A stretch of DNA of 64,000 nucleotides from an uncultured Bacteroidales bacterium (GCA_902768605.1 CACXLY010000009.1:1-64000), one strand, 5' to 3'; counted from the first letter of the stretch, positions 39,687 through 48,930 are shown. A program made the numbers and translations. The notes: generated from the letters alone by a model not told the origin.

Positions 39687-40922
39687 TCAGACGTACTCGA
39701 GGGTCAGCAGGCGGTCGGGGGCGAAGACGTGCTGTGCGGTGGAAAGCAGGTCTTCGGGAGTGATGGCGTCGAGCCGCTCGAAGAACTGCTCCTTCGTGAG
39801 CGTCTTGCCGTAATGGAGATAGCGTTTCGCCATGCCGAGCGCGACGTTCTCGAAGCTGTCGTACGAGATGCCGATCTGCCCTTTCAGCTGACGGCGTGCG
39901 GCATCGATAGTGCGCTGGGAGAGAGGATGTTGCGTGAGGCGGTCGAGTTCGTGCGCCACGAGCCGCCGGCAGCGGGCGCGGTCCTTGGCGTCGCATCCGT
40001 AATAGACCGACCAGAGGCCCGTGTCGGTATAGGCCGTGCAAACGCTCTCGACGGTGTAGACCAGGCCATTGCGCTCGCGCAGGGCGAGGTTGAGACGGCT
40101 GCTCATGGCCGGACCGCCCAGCATGTTGCTGAGGAAATAGAGGTGGAGCTGGCGCGGGTCGGAGGCTCCGAAAGCCTGTGCGCCGACCACGACGTGCGCC
40201 TGGTGCGTGTCCTTCTCGCGGACGACGTGGGCACCCCCACATGAGGCGTCGGCCGACGCTTGCTGTGGGAAAGGCTCCTCCTTGCTGTGGGAAAGGCCGA
40301 CGCTTGCTGTAGCATTTTTCGCGGCCAGCCGGACCACCTTTTCGGGGTCCACGTTGCCGAGCACGTAGAGTACCATGCGGTCGGGGTGATAGAGGCGATG
40401 GGCGAAGCGCTGCATGTCGGCGGAGCGGAACGTCCGGAGCGTCGCGGCGTCGCCCAGTATGTTGCGGCCGAGCGGGTGCCCGGGGAAGAGCAGGCTTTCG
40501 AACTCGTCGAAGATGAGCTCGGAGGGCTGGTCATTGTAGCTCTCTATCTCATCGATGACCACCTCCGCCTCGCGCCCCATCTCGTCCTGAGGATAGGTGC
40601 TACGGAGGGCGATGTCGAGCAGGAGGTCGATGGCCTTGTGGACGTGCTGCTGCAGGCAGGTGCAGTAGTAGATGGTCTCCTCCTTGCCGGTGAAGGCGTT
40701 CAGGTCGCCGCCCACGCGCTCCATGGCGGAGATGACCTGCCTGGCGGAGCGGTGCTCGGTCCCCTTGAACGACATGTGCTCCGTGAAGTGTGCCATTCCG
40801 CTCTCCGAAGGCAGTTCGTGGCGCGTCCCGGCATCGACCGCGATGCCGAGGTACACGACGTCCGTCCGGCCCGGAGCGCAGATGACGCGGAGCCCCCCTG
40901 GAAGGGTGAAAGTATGGAACAT
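39687..40922 (-). CDS. M16-family zinc peptidase carrying an in-frame repeat array
   Basis: 411 residues. The inverted zinc motif HFTEH is at 45-49 (SGMAHFTEHMSFKGT), followed by the second zinc ligand region EAEVVIDEIESYNDQPSE and the partner-domain segment LNLALRERNGLVYTVES. M16 enzymes of this size (pitrilysin/MPP type) degrade peptides; here there is no signal peptide, so it is probably cytoplasmic. Residues ~202-229 (HSKEEPFPQQASADASCGGAH) are encoded by four units of the 22-bp repeat (40236-40315), in frame, at the linker between the N-terminal domain and the VREKDTHQAHVVVG strand. That linker is variable in relatives, so the enzyme may still work. Confidence 0.88.
   Translation of the reverse strand: MFHTFTLPGGLRVICAPGRTDVVYLGIAVDAGTRHELPSESGMAHFTEHMSFKGTEHRSARQVISAMERVGGDLNAFTGKEETIYYCTCLQQHVHKAIDLLLDIALRSTYPQDEMGREAEVVIDEIESYNDQPSELIFDEFESLLFPGHPLGRNILGDAATLRTFRSADMQRFAHRLYHPDRMVLYVLGNVDPEKVVRLAAKNATASVGLSHSKEEPFPQQASADASCGGAHVVREKDTHQAHVVVGAQAFGASDPRQLHLYFLSNMLGGPAMSSRLNLALRERNGLVYTVESVCTAYTDTGLWSVYYGCDAKDRARCRRLVAHELDRLTQHPLSQRTIDAARRQLKGQIGISYDSFENVALGMAKRYLHYGKTLTKEQFFERLDAITPEDLLSTAQHVFAPDRLLTLEYV
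40236..40315. repeat. 22-bp-period array inside the M16 peptidase gene
   Basis: Cores at 40243 (GAGG), 40265, 40287 (GTGG) and 40309 (GTAG), exactly 22 bp apart; same family as at 48643 (TTGCTGTGGGAAAGGC). It is read through as protein. Confidence 0.92.
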
Positions 40923-40935
40923 ATCAACTAAAAAA

Positions 40936-40959
40936 GCGGGAAGCGTCTCCGCTCCCCGC
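40936..40959 (-). terminator. Terminator of the L28-L33-DUF4295 operon
   Basis: Ten-bp stem with one mismatch (GCGGGAAGCG at 40936-40945 with CGCTCCCCGC at 40950-40959), followed on the minus strand by a run of six T. Confidence 0.85.
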
Positions 40960-40984
40960 CTTCCAACTCATATAACTATACAAC

Positions 40985-41143
40985 TTAGTTCTTGAAGAAA
41001 TCCTTAACGGCCTCGTTGGGCACCATCTGCTCGTCGAAAGAGTAGGAGCCTGTCTGAGGGTTCTTCACCATCTTGATAACCTTGGTGTACGAACGGCCAT
41101 CGGTTTTACCCGTCTGAAGGGTAGCGACTGTTTTCTTTGCCAT
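40985..41143 (-). CDS. DUF4295 small ribosome-associated-type protein
   Basis: 52 residues: MAKKTVATLQTGKTDGRSY, then KVIKMVKNPQTGSYSFDEQM and VPNEAVKDFFKN. Very basic, and restricted as far as I know to Bacteroidetes, where it follows rpmB-rpmG. The context suggests a small ribosomal or ribosome-associated protein; its exact function is not known to me. It sits 82 bp after rpmG. Confidence 0.85.
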   Translation of the reverse strand: MAKKTVATLQTGKTDGRSYTKVIKMVKNPQTGSYSFDEQMVPNEAVKDFFKN

Positions 41144-41225
41144 AATTCTGAATATTTTTGACTACTGACAGCTGGCCGCGGATTGCGGAATGTCGGTCGT
41201 CCGCGGTCGATTGTCCGTTGTCCGA

Positions 41226-41414
41226 TTACTTAATTTCCTTGTGAACAGTCATCTTCTTCAAGATGGGGTTATACTTCTTGAGCTCGAGTCGCTCCGGAGT
41301 ATTCTTCCTGTTCTTCGTGGTGATGTAGCGAGATGTACCTGGCAGACCGCTCTGCTTCATCTCTGTGCATTCCAGAATCACCTGTATTCTGTTGCCTTTA
41401 ACTTTCTTTGCCAT
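41226..41414 (-). CDS. rpmG: Ribosomal protein L33
   Basis: 62 residues ([54 protein letters not shown]). The zinc-ribbon cysteine pairs of some L33 proteins are reduced to one Cys, so this is a zinc-independent (C-) form. Between rpmB and the DUF4295 gene. The gap after it carries degenerate GTCCGTTGTCCG motifs related to the 7-bp repeats. Confidence 0.93.
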   Translation of the reverse strand: MAKKVKGNRIQVILECTEMKQSGLPGTSRYITTKNRKNTPERLELKKYNPILKKMTVHKEIK

Positions 41415-41521
41415 AGTTTTTTCCTTTTTTGACTACAGACTCCAGACGCTGTGACCCAGGCCACGGGTTAACGTTCCCTGAAGGCCGGCTGCCTGTCGCC
41501 CGTCGTCAGTTGTCCAATCAC

Positions 41522-41782
41522 TTAGCCGATTACACGAATTTCCTTCCAATCACAATACCCTTGAGCCACTGCGTTCTTCAGAGCGGCATCGAGTCCTACC
41601 TTGTTAATATAGCGCAGACCGGAAGCGCTGATGTTCAGACTAATCCAGCAGTCCTCTTCCACGTAATAGAATTTCTTCGTGAACAGGTTCACGTTGAAAG
41701 TCCTCTTCGTGCGGCGCTTGGAGTGTGACACGTTATTGCCAATCATGGCCTTCTTACCGGTAATTTGACAAATCTTAGACAT
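41522..41782 (-). CDS. rpmB: Ribosomal protein L28
   Basis: 86 residues: [40 protein letters not shown], typical L28 start and basic loop; [18 protein letters not shown] closes the fold. First gene of the operon, with a clear promoter at 41840. Confidence 0.95.
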   Translation of the reverse strand: MSKICQITGKKAMIGNNVSHSKRRTKRTFNVNLFTKKFYYVEEDCWISLNISASGLRYINKVGLDAALKNAVAQGYCDWKEIRVIG

Positions 41783-41839
41783 TTCTAAATCTTCTCCTTT
41801 TTAGTCTATTCCAATAGACGACTTTTTCCAAACCGGCTG

Positions 41840-41869
41840 CAAAGGTACGACAATTTTTCATTCCACCAA
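41840..41869 (-). promoter_or_regulatory. Promoter of the rpmB operon
   Basis: Minus strand TTG (41867-41869), 19 bases, TACCTTTG (41840-41847). Confidence 0.75.
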
Positions 41870-41926
41870 GCATTTTCGCCCTTTTTTCTTATTAAATATG
41901 TGTTTTTTTGCATTTTCCGACAGAAA

Positions 41927-41962
41927 GAGAGCACGTCGGGATGCGAAACGCGACGTGCTCTC
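41927..41962 (-). terminator. Terminator of the BspA-like gene
   Basis: Twelve-bp perfect stem (GAGAGCACGTCG with CGACGTGCTCTC), loop of 12, T-rich stretch on the minus strand. Confidence 0.75.
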
Positions 41963-41995
41963 CCTGCAAATGCGACGTCTGCCGCAGCCGCTCGC

Positions 41996-44245
41996 CTACA
42001 GACTCAGTTTCAGAGTCTTCGTGCCGGCCTTGACGACATAAACGCCGTGGCCGTCCATCTTGATGCGTGTCGGACCGGCAGCCGACGTCTCCTGCCTTAC
42101 CAGCTTCCCGCCGGCATCATAGACGCTGACCGTTTCGCCGGCCTCGAGATTGCCGACGCAGATGGTGCCGTCTGCCTCGCCATACACCTTCACATTGCTG
42201 TACGCCGGCGACTGGATTGCGGTTTCCTTGTCCTCGACCACGACCACGAGCGTAGAATTCGTCGTGATGGCAGGCGTCGTGTATGCACCATCCACCAGCT
42301 GACCCGTCACGTCTGCACCATTGAACGTGACACTATGGATGATCCATCCCTCCTCGGGGAGAATGTCGAAGCGATAGGTGGCGCCCACGTTGACAGCCAT
42401 ACGCAAAGCACAAGGCTCCGTCTGGCGAATGGTCAGATAAAGCTGTTCGCCAATGGACTCAATCTTGTTGAACTCCCTCCACCCTTCTGCCTCAGCATAA
42501 AGGCCTACTGATTGGGAGGGGACGTAGAGCGTAGCATCATAATTGGAGAATGCATACGACCCAATCGACGGCGGCTCAGGAGCCATGACGGTCAACGACT
42601 TCAATGTGCCGCTTCCACTGAAAGCTCTGTAGCCTATCGCCTTAATGCCGCTGCCCAGCGTCACCGTCTGCAGCCTCGGGCAATCGCTCAGCATATACTG
42701 CGGAACCTCTTCCACGCCATCGCCCACCTTGACAGTCGTCAGGCTGCTACACCCAGAAAAAGCACCGGGTTCGATAACCTTCACAGAATTTGGCACGTTG
42801 ACCGTCTCCAGCTCTTTGCAACCATTGAAGGCGTTTGCACCAACGACGGCGGCTCCTTCATGTATCTCCACGCTTTTTATGTTGACACAATCGCTGAACA
42901 CATTGCTATCCATCGTCTGCACGTCACGACCGATGACGGCGCTCGTCAGGCTGGTGCACTTTTCAAAAGCATAGGCTCCGAAGGACTTGATGGCATCGTT
43001 CAGGTTGATTTCCGAGAGAGCGGTACACTCGGCAAATGCACGATAGCCTATCTCCACCACTCGCGCACCAAGCACGACCTGTTGCAAGCTCGAGCAATTG
43101 CTGAAAGCATACTGTGGCACAACCTTCAGGCCGACGCCCATAATGACTGTGGTCAGGCTGCTGCATTCGGAAAAGGCATGGCTTCCAAGCGTCAGGACAG
43201 ACTGGGGAATACGTACACTTTGCAGCTTCCTGCACCTTTCGAAAGCGTTCGGACCTATGACGACAGCACCTTCGTGCATTTCCACGCTCTCGAGGTTGAT
43301 GCAGTCGGAGAAGACGTTTGACTCCATCGCCTCCAGATTCTTACTGATGACGACGCTTGTCAGACTGGTGCATTCGGCAAATGCATAGGCTTTCATACTC
43401 TTGATGTTGTCGTGGAGATTGATGTCCTTAAGGTTCGTGCAAGACGAGAAAGCACGATAGCCAATCTCTTCCACGCTGTTGCCAAGCACCACCTGTTGCA
43501 AGCTCGTGCATTCGCTGAAAGCATACTGCTGGACTTCCTTCACGCCATCGCCGATAACGGCAGCAGTCAGGCTGGCACATCCTGCGAAGGCATGACTCCC
43601 GAGGCTTCTCACAGAGTTGGGGAGGGTGACTGCTTGCAGCTTCTTGCAGTTCTCGAAGGCATTGTTGCCTATAACGCAAGCACCATCGTGCACCTCCACA
43701 GTCTCGATGTTCGCACAACCGCTGAAGACATTCGAGTCCATCGATATGACTCTCGCTCCTATGACAACACTCGTCAGGCTTGTGCAGCCGGCAAAGGCGA
43801 AGGCTCCGAAAGAGGTGATGTTGTCATTCAGATTGATGTCCTTAAGGTTGATGTTGTCGGAAAATGCCCGATAGCCTATCTCCTCCACGTTGCTGCCAAG
43901 CACCACCTTTTCCAAGTTCTCGCATTCGGCAAAGGCATACTGAGGAATCACGCGGATGACGTCGTTCAGCGTAACGGATATCAGCCCGCCGCACTTGTTG
44001 AAAGCGCTTTTGTCCATGCCTGCAACGGTATAGGTCACGTTGCCATTTGTGACGGTGGCGGGAATCACTATGTTGCCGGCATACTTTGTGTCGCCAGCCA
44101 CCACGTTGACAAACCCTGCAGCTTCATCGCTGATAGAGTAGAAGATGCCGTCCGCCTCGAAATCGTAGGAAGCGGCCGACGCGTTCAGAAACATGCCCAG
44201 CACTAACAGGCCGAGCGTCAGACTACGTTGTAAGAGAGTTCTCAT
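41996..44245 (-). CDS. BspA-type leucine-rich-repeat surface protein
   Basis: 749 residues. Signal peptide (LGLLVLGMFLNASAA), then about 23 LRR_5 (BspA/TpLRR) units of ~23 residues from ~75 to ~590, each of the form …ixxxAFxxCxxLxxvxlgxxv… (AFAECENLEKVVLGSNVEEIGYRAFS). A segment with NATSVxV-like strands follows. The last ~60 residues (VSVYDAGGKLVRQETSAAGPTRIKMDGHGVYVVKAGTKTLKLSL) form a type IX sorting domain. BspA-like proteins of oral and gut Bacteroidales bind host proteins or mediate coaggregation. The ligand here is unknown. Confidence 0.92.
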   Translation of the reverse strand: MRTLLQRSLTLGLLVLGMFLNASAASYDFEADGIFYSISDEAAGFVNVVAGDTKYAGNIVIPATVTNGNVTYTVAGMDKSAFNKCGGLISVTLNDVIRVIPQYAFAECENLEKVVLGSNVEEIGYRAFSDNINLKDINLNDNITSFGAFAFAGCTSLTSVVIGARVISMDSNVFSGCANIETVEVHDGACVIGNNAFENCKKLQAVTLPNSVRSLGSHAFAGCASLTAAVIGDGVKEVQQYAFSECTSLQQVVLGNSVEEIGYRAFSSCTNLKDINLHDNIKSMKAYAFAECTSLTSVVISKNLEAMESNVFSDCINLESVEMHEGAVVIGPNAFERCRKLQSVRIPQSVLTLGSHAFSECSSLTTVIMGVGLKVVPQYAFSNCSSLQQVVLGARVVEIGYRAFAECTALSEINLNDAIKSFGAYAFEKCTSLTSAVIGRDVQTMDSNVFSDCVNIKSVEIHEGAAVVGANAFNGCKELETVNVPNSVKVIEPGAFSGCSSLTTVKVGDGVEEVPQYMLSDCPRLQTVTLGSGIKAIGYRAFSGSGTLKSLTVMAPEPPSIGSYAFSNYDATLYVPSQSVGLYAEAEGWREFNKIESIGEQLYLTIRQTEPCALRMAVNVGATYRFDILPEEGWIIHSVTFNGADVTGQLVDGAYTTPAITTNSTLVVVVEDKETAIQSPAYSNVKVYGEADGTICVGNLEAGETVSVYDAGGKLVRQETSAAGPTRIKMDGHGVYVVKAGTKTLKLSL

Positions 44246-44281
44246 AACTTTTGGATTATTTGTTAAACATAATGAAAGATG

Positions 44282-45418
44282 CTATTTGACGATGGCCGAT
44301 GGCGGCTCCCATTCGTCGCGCCAGCGGACGACGGGCTTGCCGTCCTCGAACTCGATGGGGAGCCAGATGTAGCGCGCGTCGCTGGGATGGCGGGGGCGCC
44401 ATATATCGGCCATGAAGATATACTGACACGTATCGTTTGCGACGACAGGGAGGATGAAGGTGCTCTGGCCGCCGAAGGTGAGCTCGGCTTTCGGACCGCG
44501 GCATGGATTGGGATGCTGCTGCCAGGGCCCCCAGATGCTTGGGGCGGAGAACATGCGGGCCTCGTTTGGCGCCCAGCCCGTGCAGCCGGACGTTATCATC
44601 CAGTAGGTGCCGTCGCGTTTGAAGATGGCGGGCGCCTCGTTGTGTCCCGCCGGCGCCAGGCGGGTGTAGCGTCCTGTGTGGTGAAGGTAGTCGCAGGTCA
44701 GTTCGGCGATATGGAGCGTGAGGTTCTCCTCGGAGCTGAAGATGTGGTAAGCCTTGCCGTCGTCGTCCACATAGAGTGTCATGTCGCGCGACATCTGCCC
44801 GGAGCCGAAGTCGCGTTTCACGAAGAGTCCCTCGCCCACGGCCTTGAGCCAGGCGGGCGTCCACTGCTCCTTGAAGTTGGCTGCGTTGAGCGTATCGACC
44901 GTCTGCAGTTCCTTCTCCCCGAACTCCACGGGCCAGGTGCCGGCGTTTGCTCTTTGGGAATAGAGGAAACGGTAAGGGCCTTCGGGACGGCTGCTGACGG
45001 CCACGCCGTAGCGGGCGGCATTGTAGCCCTGCCCTTTCAGTTCGAGGTGGAACCACATGCAGAATTGCTTCGTGACGGGATTGTAAATGACCTTCGGCCG
45101 CTCCAGCACGCAGCCCCGCTCGATATCAGAGCCCTGTTCGTCGCTCACGCTAAGTGCCACGCCGCGGTTGCGCCAGTTGAGGAGGTCGGTTGAGGAATAG
45201 CAGGTGACGCCCACCAGCGCGTTCGACGTATGGTCCGACTTGTGTTCGCCGAACCAATACCAGGTGTCGCCGTACTTGAGCACACCGCCGCCGTGGGCAT
45301 TGATGTGGACGCCGGCTTCGTCGGGCCAAAGCTCACCGCTTCGGATGGTTCGCCGCACGCCCTGCCCCATCGTGGGCAAAGCCATCATCACAGCTAACGC
45401 GATAAGAATCTTCTTCAT
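44282..45418 (-). CDS. Secreted glycoside hydrolase, GH43 family (galactanase-like)
   Basis: 378 residues with a signal peptide (ILIALAVMMALPTMGQG). VHINAHGGGVLKYGDTWYWFGEHK is the opening of the five-bladed propeller in GH43 members of the exo-beta-1,3-galactanase type; DIERGCVLERPKVIYNP, SRDMTLYVDDDGKAYHIFSS and GHNEAPAIFKRDGTYWMITSG hold the conserved acids (Asp of SRDM, Glu of NEAP). It probably trims galactose- or arabinose-containing side chains in the periplasm; the substrate is inferred only. Its stop is 36 bp from the BspA-like start. Confidence 0.85.
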   Translation of the reverse strand: MKKILIALAVMMALPTMGQGVRRTIRSGELWPDEAGVHINAHGGGVLKYGDTWYWFGEHKSDHTSNALVGVTCYSSTDLLNWRNRGVALSVSDEQGSDIERGCVLERPKVIYNPVTKQFCMWFHLELKGQGYNAARYGVAVSSRPEGPYRFLYSQRANAGTWPVEFGEKELQTVDTLNAANFKEQWTPAWLKAVGEGLFVKRDFGSGQMSRDMTLYVDDDGKAYHIFSSEENLTLHIAELTCDYLHHTGRYTRLAPAGHNEAPAIFKRDGTYWMITSGCTGWAPNEARMFSAPSIWGPWQQHPNPCRGPKAELTFGGQSTFILPVVANDTCQYIFMADIWRPRHPSDARYIWLPIEFEDGKPVVRWRDEWEPPSAIVK

Positions 45419-45438
45419 AGTATTTGTTTTTCTTTATA

Positions 45439-45546
45439 GACAACGGACTACGGACAACAGACAACGGAACTTTTGCGACTACTGACAACTGACTACGGAC
45501 TATGGGCAACGGACAACTGACTACGGACAACTGACAACTGACGACA
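45439..45546. repeat. 7-bp minisatellite (GACAACG/GACTACG)
   Basis: Two blocks of 7-bp units, four from 45439 and ten from 45477, of the type GACWACK. They occupy most of the 277-bp divergent gap before the nuclease gene. The same unit occurs in frame at 46570 and 62849. Confidence 0.88.
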
Positions 45547-45630
45547 GATAGCGGAGCTTCCAAACTGGTCAAACGTGATGCAAATTTACACATTTCCGCG
45601 CTATTTTGCAAGGAAAAGAGGCGTTTCCCT

Positions 45631-45660
45631 TTGCACAAAAGATAAAAAACGCTACCTTTA
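45631..45660 (+). promoter_or_regulatory. Promoter of the 45696-48283 operon
   Basis: TTG (45631-45633), 19 bases, TACCTTTA (45653-45660), 36 bp before the start codon. Confidence 0.7.
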
Positions 45661-45695
45661 CGCCCAAATTACGCTAAAACTAAAACAAAACGACC

Positions 45696-46694
45696 ATGCA
45701 CAAAGGCTATTTTCTCTCCTCGAGTCTCTTTCTCCTGCTCCTGCTCATCTGTCAGACTATTTCTTCGCAGGAGGACTACATCTCGGTGCGTATGCTGACC
45801 TACAACATCCAGCACGGAGCGGGGACGGACGGCGTGGTGGACCTGGACCGCCAGGCAGCCGTCATCGAAAGCGCCGACGTGGAAGTGGTCGGGCTGCAGG
45901 AGGTGGACAGCTGCGTGAAGCGTTCGGGCTACATCCCCGAGGCGGCAGTCCTGGCCCAGAAACTCGGCATGTACAGCACGTTCGGCGGAGCCATCCCCCT
46001 GACCGGCGGCAAGTACGGCGTCGCCATCCTCAGCAAGGAGCCGCCCCTGACGGTTCACCACTACCCCCTGCCCGGCACGGAGAAGCGCACCCTGCTGGTC
46101 TGCGAGTTCCAGGAATACGTATTCGCCACCACCCACCTCGACCTCGACGAGGAACAGCGACTCGCCTCGCTGCCCGTCATATTGGAAGAGGCTGCCAGTT
46201 GGGGCGACAAGCCTTTCATCATCTGTGGAGACTGGAACGACGAGCCCACCTCGACCCTCATCAAGACGATGAAGAAGGACGGCTTTGTCATGCTCAACTA
46301 CCCCGCGAATCCTGGCAGTACCTACTATACCTTCCCTGCCGGCAAGCCCAACCGCATCATTGATTACATCGCCAGCTACGGCAGGGTGGTGCGGTCCGTG
46401 CGACGCCGACAAGTGCTCAACGAGCCTGCAGCCTCCGACCATCGCCCCGTCCTGGTCGAGGTGCGGCTTAACCAATACACCACTGGCATCACGGCTCCCG
46501 AGGCCTCGGCCCTCGGCATGACGGACGCCCCCGAAGAGCTGTACGACCTCAGCGGACGACGTGTGGGAGGACTACGGACGACGGAAGACGGACAATGGAC
46601 TGCGGACGGCGGACAGTCCTCAATGCTCAGCGACAAGCTGCCCAAGGGCATCTACATCCTGAAGAATAAGAAGCGGAAAATCTTCGTCAAATAA
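45696..46694 (+). CDS. Secreted endonuclease/exonuclease/phosphatase-fold protein with sorting tail
   Basis: 332 residues. Signal peptide (LFLLLLLICQTISSQ), then the EEP fold: LTYNIQHGAGTDG (metal Asn), VVGLQEVDSC (catalytic Glu), YGVAILSKEP, ATTHLDLDEEQR, IICGDWNDEP (catalytic Asp-x-Asn) and SDHRPVLVEV (catalytic His). The substrate could be nucleic acid, a phospholipid or an inositol phosphate. The C-terminal ~45 residues (LYDLSGRRV… LPKGIYILKNKKRKIFVK) resemble a type IX sorting domain. Residues ~292-308 within that tail are encoded by seven 7-bp repeat units (46570-46618). Eleven bp separate it from the dipeptidase gene. Confidence 0.85.
   Translation: MHKGYFLSSSLFLLLLLICQTISSQEDYISVRMLTYNIQHGAGTDGVVDLDRQAAVIESADVEVVGLQEVDSCVKRSGYIPEAAVLAQKLGMYSTFGGAIPLTGGKYGVAILSKEPPLTVHHYPLPGTEKRTLLVCEFQEYVFATTHLDLDEEQRLASLPVILEEAASWGDKPFIICGDWNDEPTSTLIKTMKKDGFVMLNYPANPGSTYYTFPAGKPNRIIDYIASYGRVVRSVRRRQVLNEPAASDHRPVLVEVRLNQYTTGITAPEASALGMTDAPEELYDLSGRRVGGLRTTEDGQWTADGGQSSMLSDKLPKGIYILKNKKRKIFVK
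46570..46618. repeat. 7-bp units in frame in the sorting tail
   Basis: Seven consecutive 7-bp units (GACTACG, GACGACG, GAAGACG, GACAATG, GACTGCG, GACGGCG, GACAGTC) between YDLSGRRV and the LPKGIYI strand of the nuclease-fold protein. Confidence 0.85.
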
Positions 46695-46705
46695 GCGATT
46701 ACATC

Positions 46706-48283
46706 ATGCATATGAAATACTTAGCACTTCTGACCCTTGTGGGCTGGACCTGCCTCGGCATGGCCCAGACGCCCCAAGACGCCTGCACCAGCATCATGGT
46801 GGGCAAGCAGGCCTCCACCGACGGTTCGGTGATGACGAGCCACACGTGCGACTCCTGGTACCGCACCTGGATGAGCATCGAGCCGGCCCGCGACTACCCG
46901 CGCGACACCATCACCGCCATCCGCGAAGGCCTGATGCACACGGAGCACGCCCAAGACATGACGGGCGTGAAGGAACGCGGCACCATCCCGCAGGCCCACC
47001 ACACGTACCGCTACCTCAATACCGCATACCCCTGCCTCAACGAGAAGCAGCTGGCGATGGGCGAAACCACGATAAGCGGTCGCGACACGCTACAGAACAA
47101 GGCCGGCCTCTTCATGATCGAGGAGCTGCAGCGCATCGCCTTGCAACGCTGCACGACGGCCCGCGGCGCCATCCGCCTCATGGGCAGCCTGATCAAGCAG
47201 TACGGCTACGGCGACAGCGGCGAATGCCTCACCATTGCCGACCAGAACGAGGTCTGGATTTTCGAGGTCTTCGGCGAGGGACCGAAGCGCATCGGCGGCG
47301 TGTGGGCCGCGCAGCGCATTCCCGACGATGAGGTGGCCGTCAGCGCCAACATCTGTCGCATCGGCAGGCTCGACCTCAGCGATACGGACCACTTTATGGC
47401 GTCGGACAACGTCTTCACCGTAGCCCGCGAGCTGGGCCTCTGGGACGGCACGGGCGAGTTTTCGTTCTGGAAAGCCTACTCCGGCGGTAACTATTTCGAC
47501 GAGCCCAAGAACTACAGCGTGCGCGAACTTTTCATCATGCAGCAGCTCGCGCCCGACGCCAATTTTTCCGATGAAATGGGCGAATTACCGCTTTCTGTGA
47601 AGCCAAAGGAGAAGCTGTCGGTCGAGAAGGTTTCGAAGCTTTTGGGCTCTTATTATGAAGGTACGGAGCTGAGTCTTTCCTGCAAGATCGACTCCCTGGC
47701 CAAGGGCAACGGCGAGGTGAAGATCAAGGGAGGCAAGCCGCTCGTCAGCAATCCCTGGATGCGTCCCGACGAGATACGCCGCTATGCCGGACTGCTCAAC
47801 GACTCCACGATGACGAATATCCGCACCGTCAGCGTCTCGTGGTGTGCCTACAGCACTGTGATACAATTGCGTTCCTGGATGCCCGACGACATCGGCGGCG
47901 TGGCGTGGATAGCGCTCGACAATCCGGGTCAGTCGCCCCGCTTCCCCGTCTTCTCCGGCAACACCGAACTGCCCATGATGCTCGGCGTCTGCGGTCAGCA
48001 TCGGAAAAGGGACGACGCAGCACTCTGGCATTACCGCGAAGCGAACCGTATTTCTTCGATGAAATGGGGCCAAACGCGCGCATCGCTGCAGTCGGCGCAG
48101 CAGTATTTCCTCGACAAGGGAGAGCGCGAACAGGCGTTCGTAGAGCAGACGTGGTGGAACACGCCCGAGAAGCAGCGGACGGCCTTCCTGAATGGCTACA
48201 CCGCCGACTTCTTCAACGCCACCGTGGGCCGTTGGGACGAGCTCGCCCGCAAATACTGGCGGCAGTTCTGGTCCGGCTTCTGA
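46706..48283 (+). CDS. C69-family dipeptidase
   Basis: 525 residues (Met 46712 is an alternative start). The signal peptide ends in LGMAQTPQDAC; the Cys in DACTSIMVGKQASTDGSVMTSHTCDS would be the N-terminal nucleophile after processing, as in PepD-type (Ntn hydrolase) C69 enzymes. GDSGECLTIADQNEVWIFEVFGEGP and WAAQRIPDDEVAVSANICRIG are family signatures. It is expected to cleave dipeptides outside the inner membrane. Cotranscribed with the preceding nuclease-fold gene. Confidence 0.9.
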   Translation: MHMKYLALLTLVGWTCLGMAQTPQDACTSIMVGKQASTDGSVMTSHTCDSWYRTWMSIEPARDYPRDTITAIREGLMHTEHAQDMTGVKERGTIPQAHHTYRYLNTAYPCLNEKQLAMGETTISGRDTLQNKAGLFMIEELQRIALQRCTTARGAIRLMGSLIKQYGYGDSGECLTIADQNEVWIFEVFGEGPKRIGGVWAAQRIPDDEVAVSANICRIGRLDLSDTDHFMASDNVFTVARELGLWDGTGEFSFWKAYSGGNYFDEPKNYSVRELFIMQQLAPDANFSDEMGELPLSVKPKEKLSVEKVSKLLGSYYEGTELSLSCKIDSLAKGNGEVKIKGGKPLVSNPWMRPDEIRRYAGLLNDSTMTNIRTVSVSWCAYSTVIQLRSWMPDDIGGVAWIALDNPGQSPRFPVFSGNTELPMMLGVCGQHRKRDDAALWHYREANRISSMKWGQTRASLQSAQQYFLDKGEREQAFVEQTWWNTPEKQRTAFLNGYTADFFNATVGRWDELARKYWRQFWSGF

Positions 48284-48317
48284 CGGCACCCCCTACCCCA
48301 CCCGGGCATCAGAAACG

Positions 48318-48638
48318 CTTGCTGTCAGGTAAAAGTTATTCGCTCTGACCCCTACATGCTTGTTCATCGGTGTTTCGGGCGAAAGGCAGCAGACAGGGCT
48401 TACTTAAGTCTCGAAGAGACGACAGACCACAGACGGGGGTGCTAACCCCCGGTAATAGTGCGAGGGGAAAGGAAGTCCTAAAGGGACGACAGAACCCTCA
48501 AGCAGGTTGAAATAAAGCAAATTACATATTCTGTCGCCCTTCCAGGGCTTTGATATAGTGAATGGCACGAGCCCGGGGGTTGACACCCCCGTCTGTGGTC
48601 TGTCGCACCTTTGGTGCTTTCTGCCGGACAGTCATAAT
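48318..48638. repeat. Mirrored hairpin element (R2), reversed orientation
   Basis: A ~320-bp element bounded by degenerate TTGCTGTC-type ends (TTGCTGTCAGGTAAAAG near 48318 and its complement-like GCCGGACAG near 48622-48632). Inside: GTCTCGAAGAGAC, GGGGGTGCTAACCCCC, GTCCTAAAGGGAC, GCCCTTCCAGGGC, GGGGGTTGACACCCCC and GCACCTTTGGTGC hairpins, in mirrored order. With the adjoining 22-bp array it explains the 647-bp gap 48284-48930; no gene is seen. Confidence 0.7.
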
Positions 48639-48642
48639 CAGA

Positions 48643-48745
48643 AACGCTTGCTGTGGGAAAGGCTCTTCCTTGCTGTGGGAAAGGCTCTTCCTTGCTGTGG
48701 GAAAGGCCGATGCTTGCTGTGGGAAAATCCGACCCCTCGCGTGGC
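48643..48745. repeat. 22-bp-period array beside R2
   Basis: Cores at 48653, 48675, 48697, 48719 (GTGGGAAA) and 48741 (GTGGCG), exactly 22 bp apart; nearly identical to the copy inside the M16 gene. Confidence 0.92.
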
Positions 48746-48868
48746 GCTTTTCCACCGCCATGGTTTCATGTCTTGGCGTCTGATATAAAAACGCCGGACG
48801 TCAACAATTTTGAATTCACTCTCTACTAATTTTGAATCGACTCTCATCTAATTTTGAATTCACTTATT

Positions 48869-48898
48869 TTGAATTATGAATTATTCTCCGTACCTTTG
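48869..48898 (+). promoter_or_regulatory. Promoter of the acid phosphatase gene
   Basis: TTG (48869-48871), 19 bases, TACCTTTG (48891-48898), 32 bp before the ATG. Three ATTTTGAATTCACT-like repeats lie just upstream. Confidence 0.75.
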
Positions 48899-48930
48899 CG
48901 GCGCAAAAACCATTTAAACTAACAATCATT

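Noticed and set aside
48643..48745. 22-bp arrays considered as CRISPR arrays
   Set aside because: Units are contiguous, degenerate and only 22 bp; there are no unique spacers between identical repeats and no cas genes in the window.
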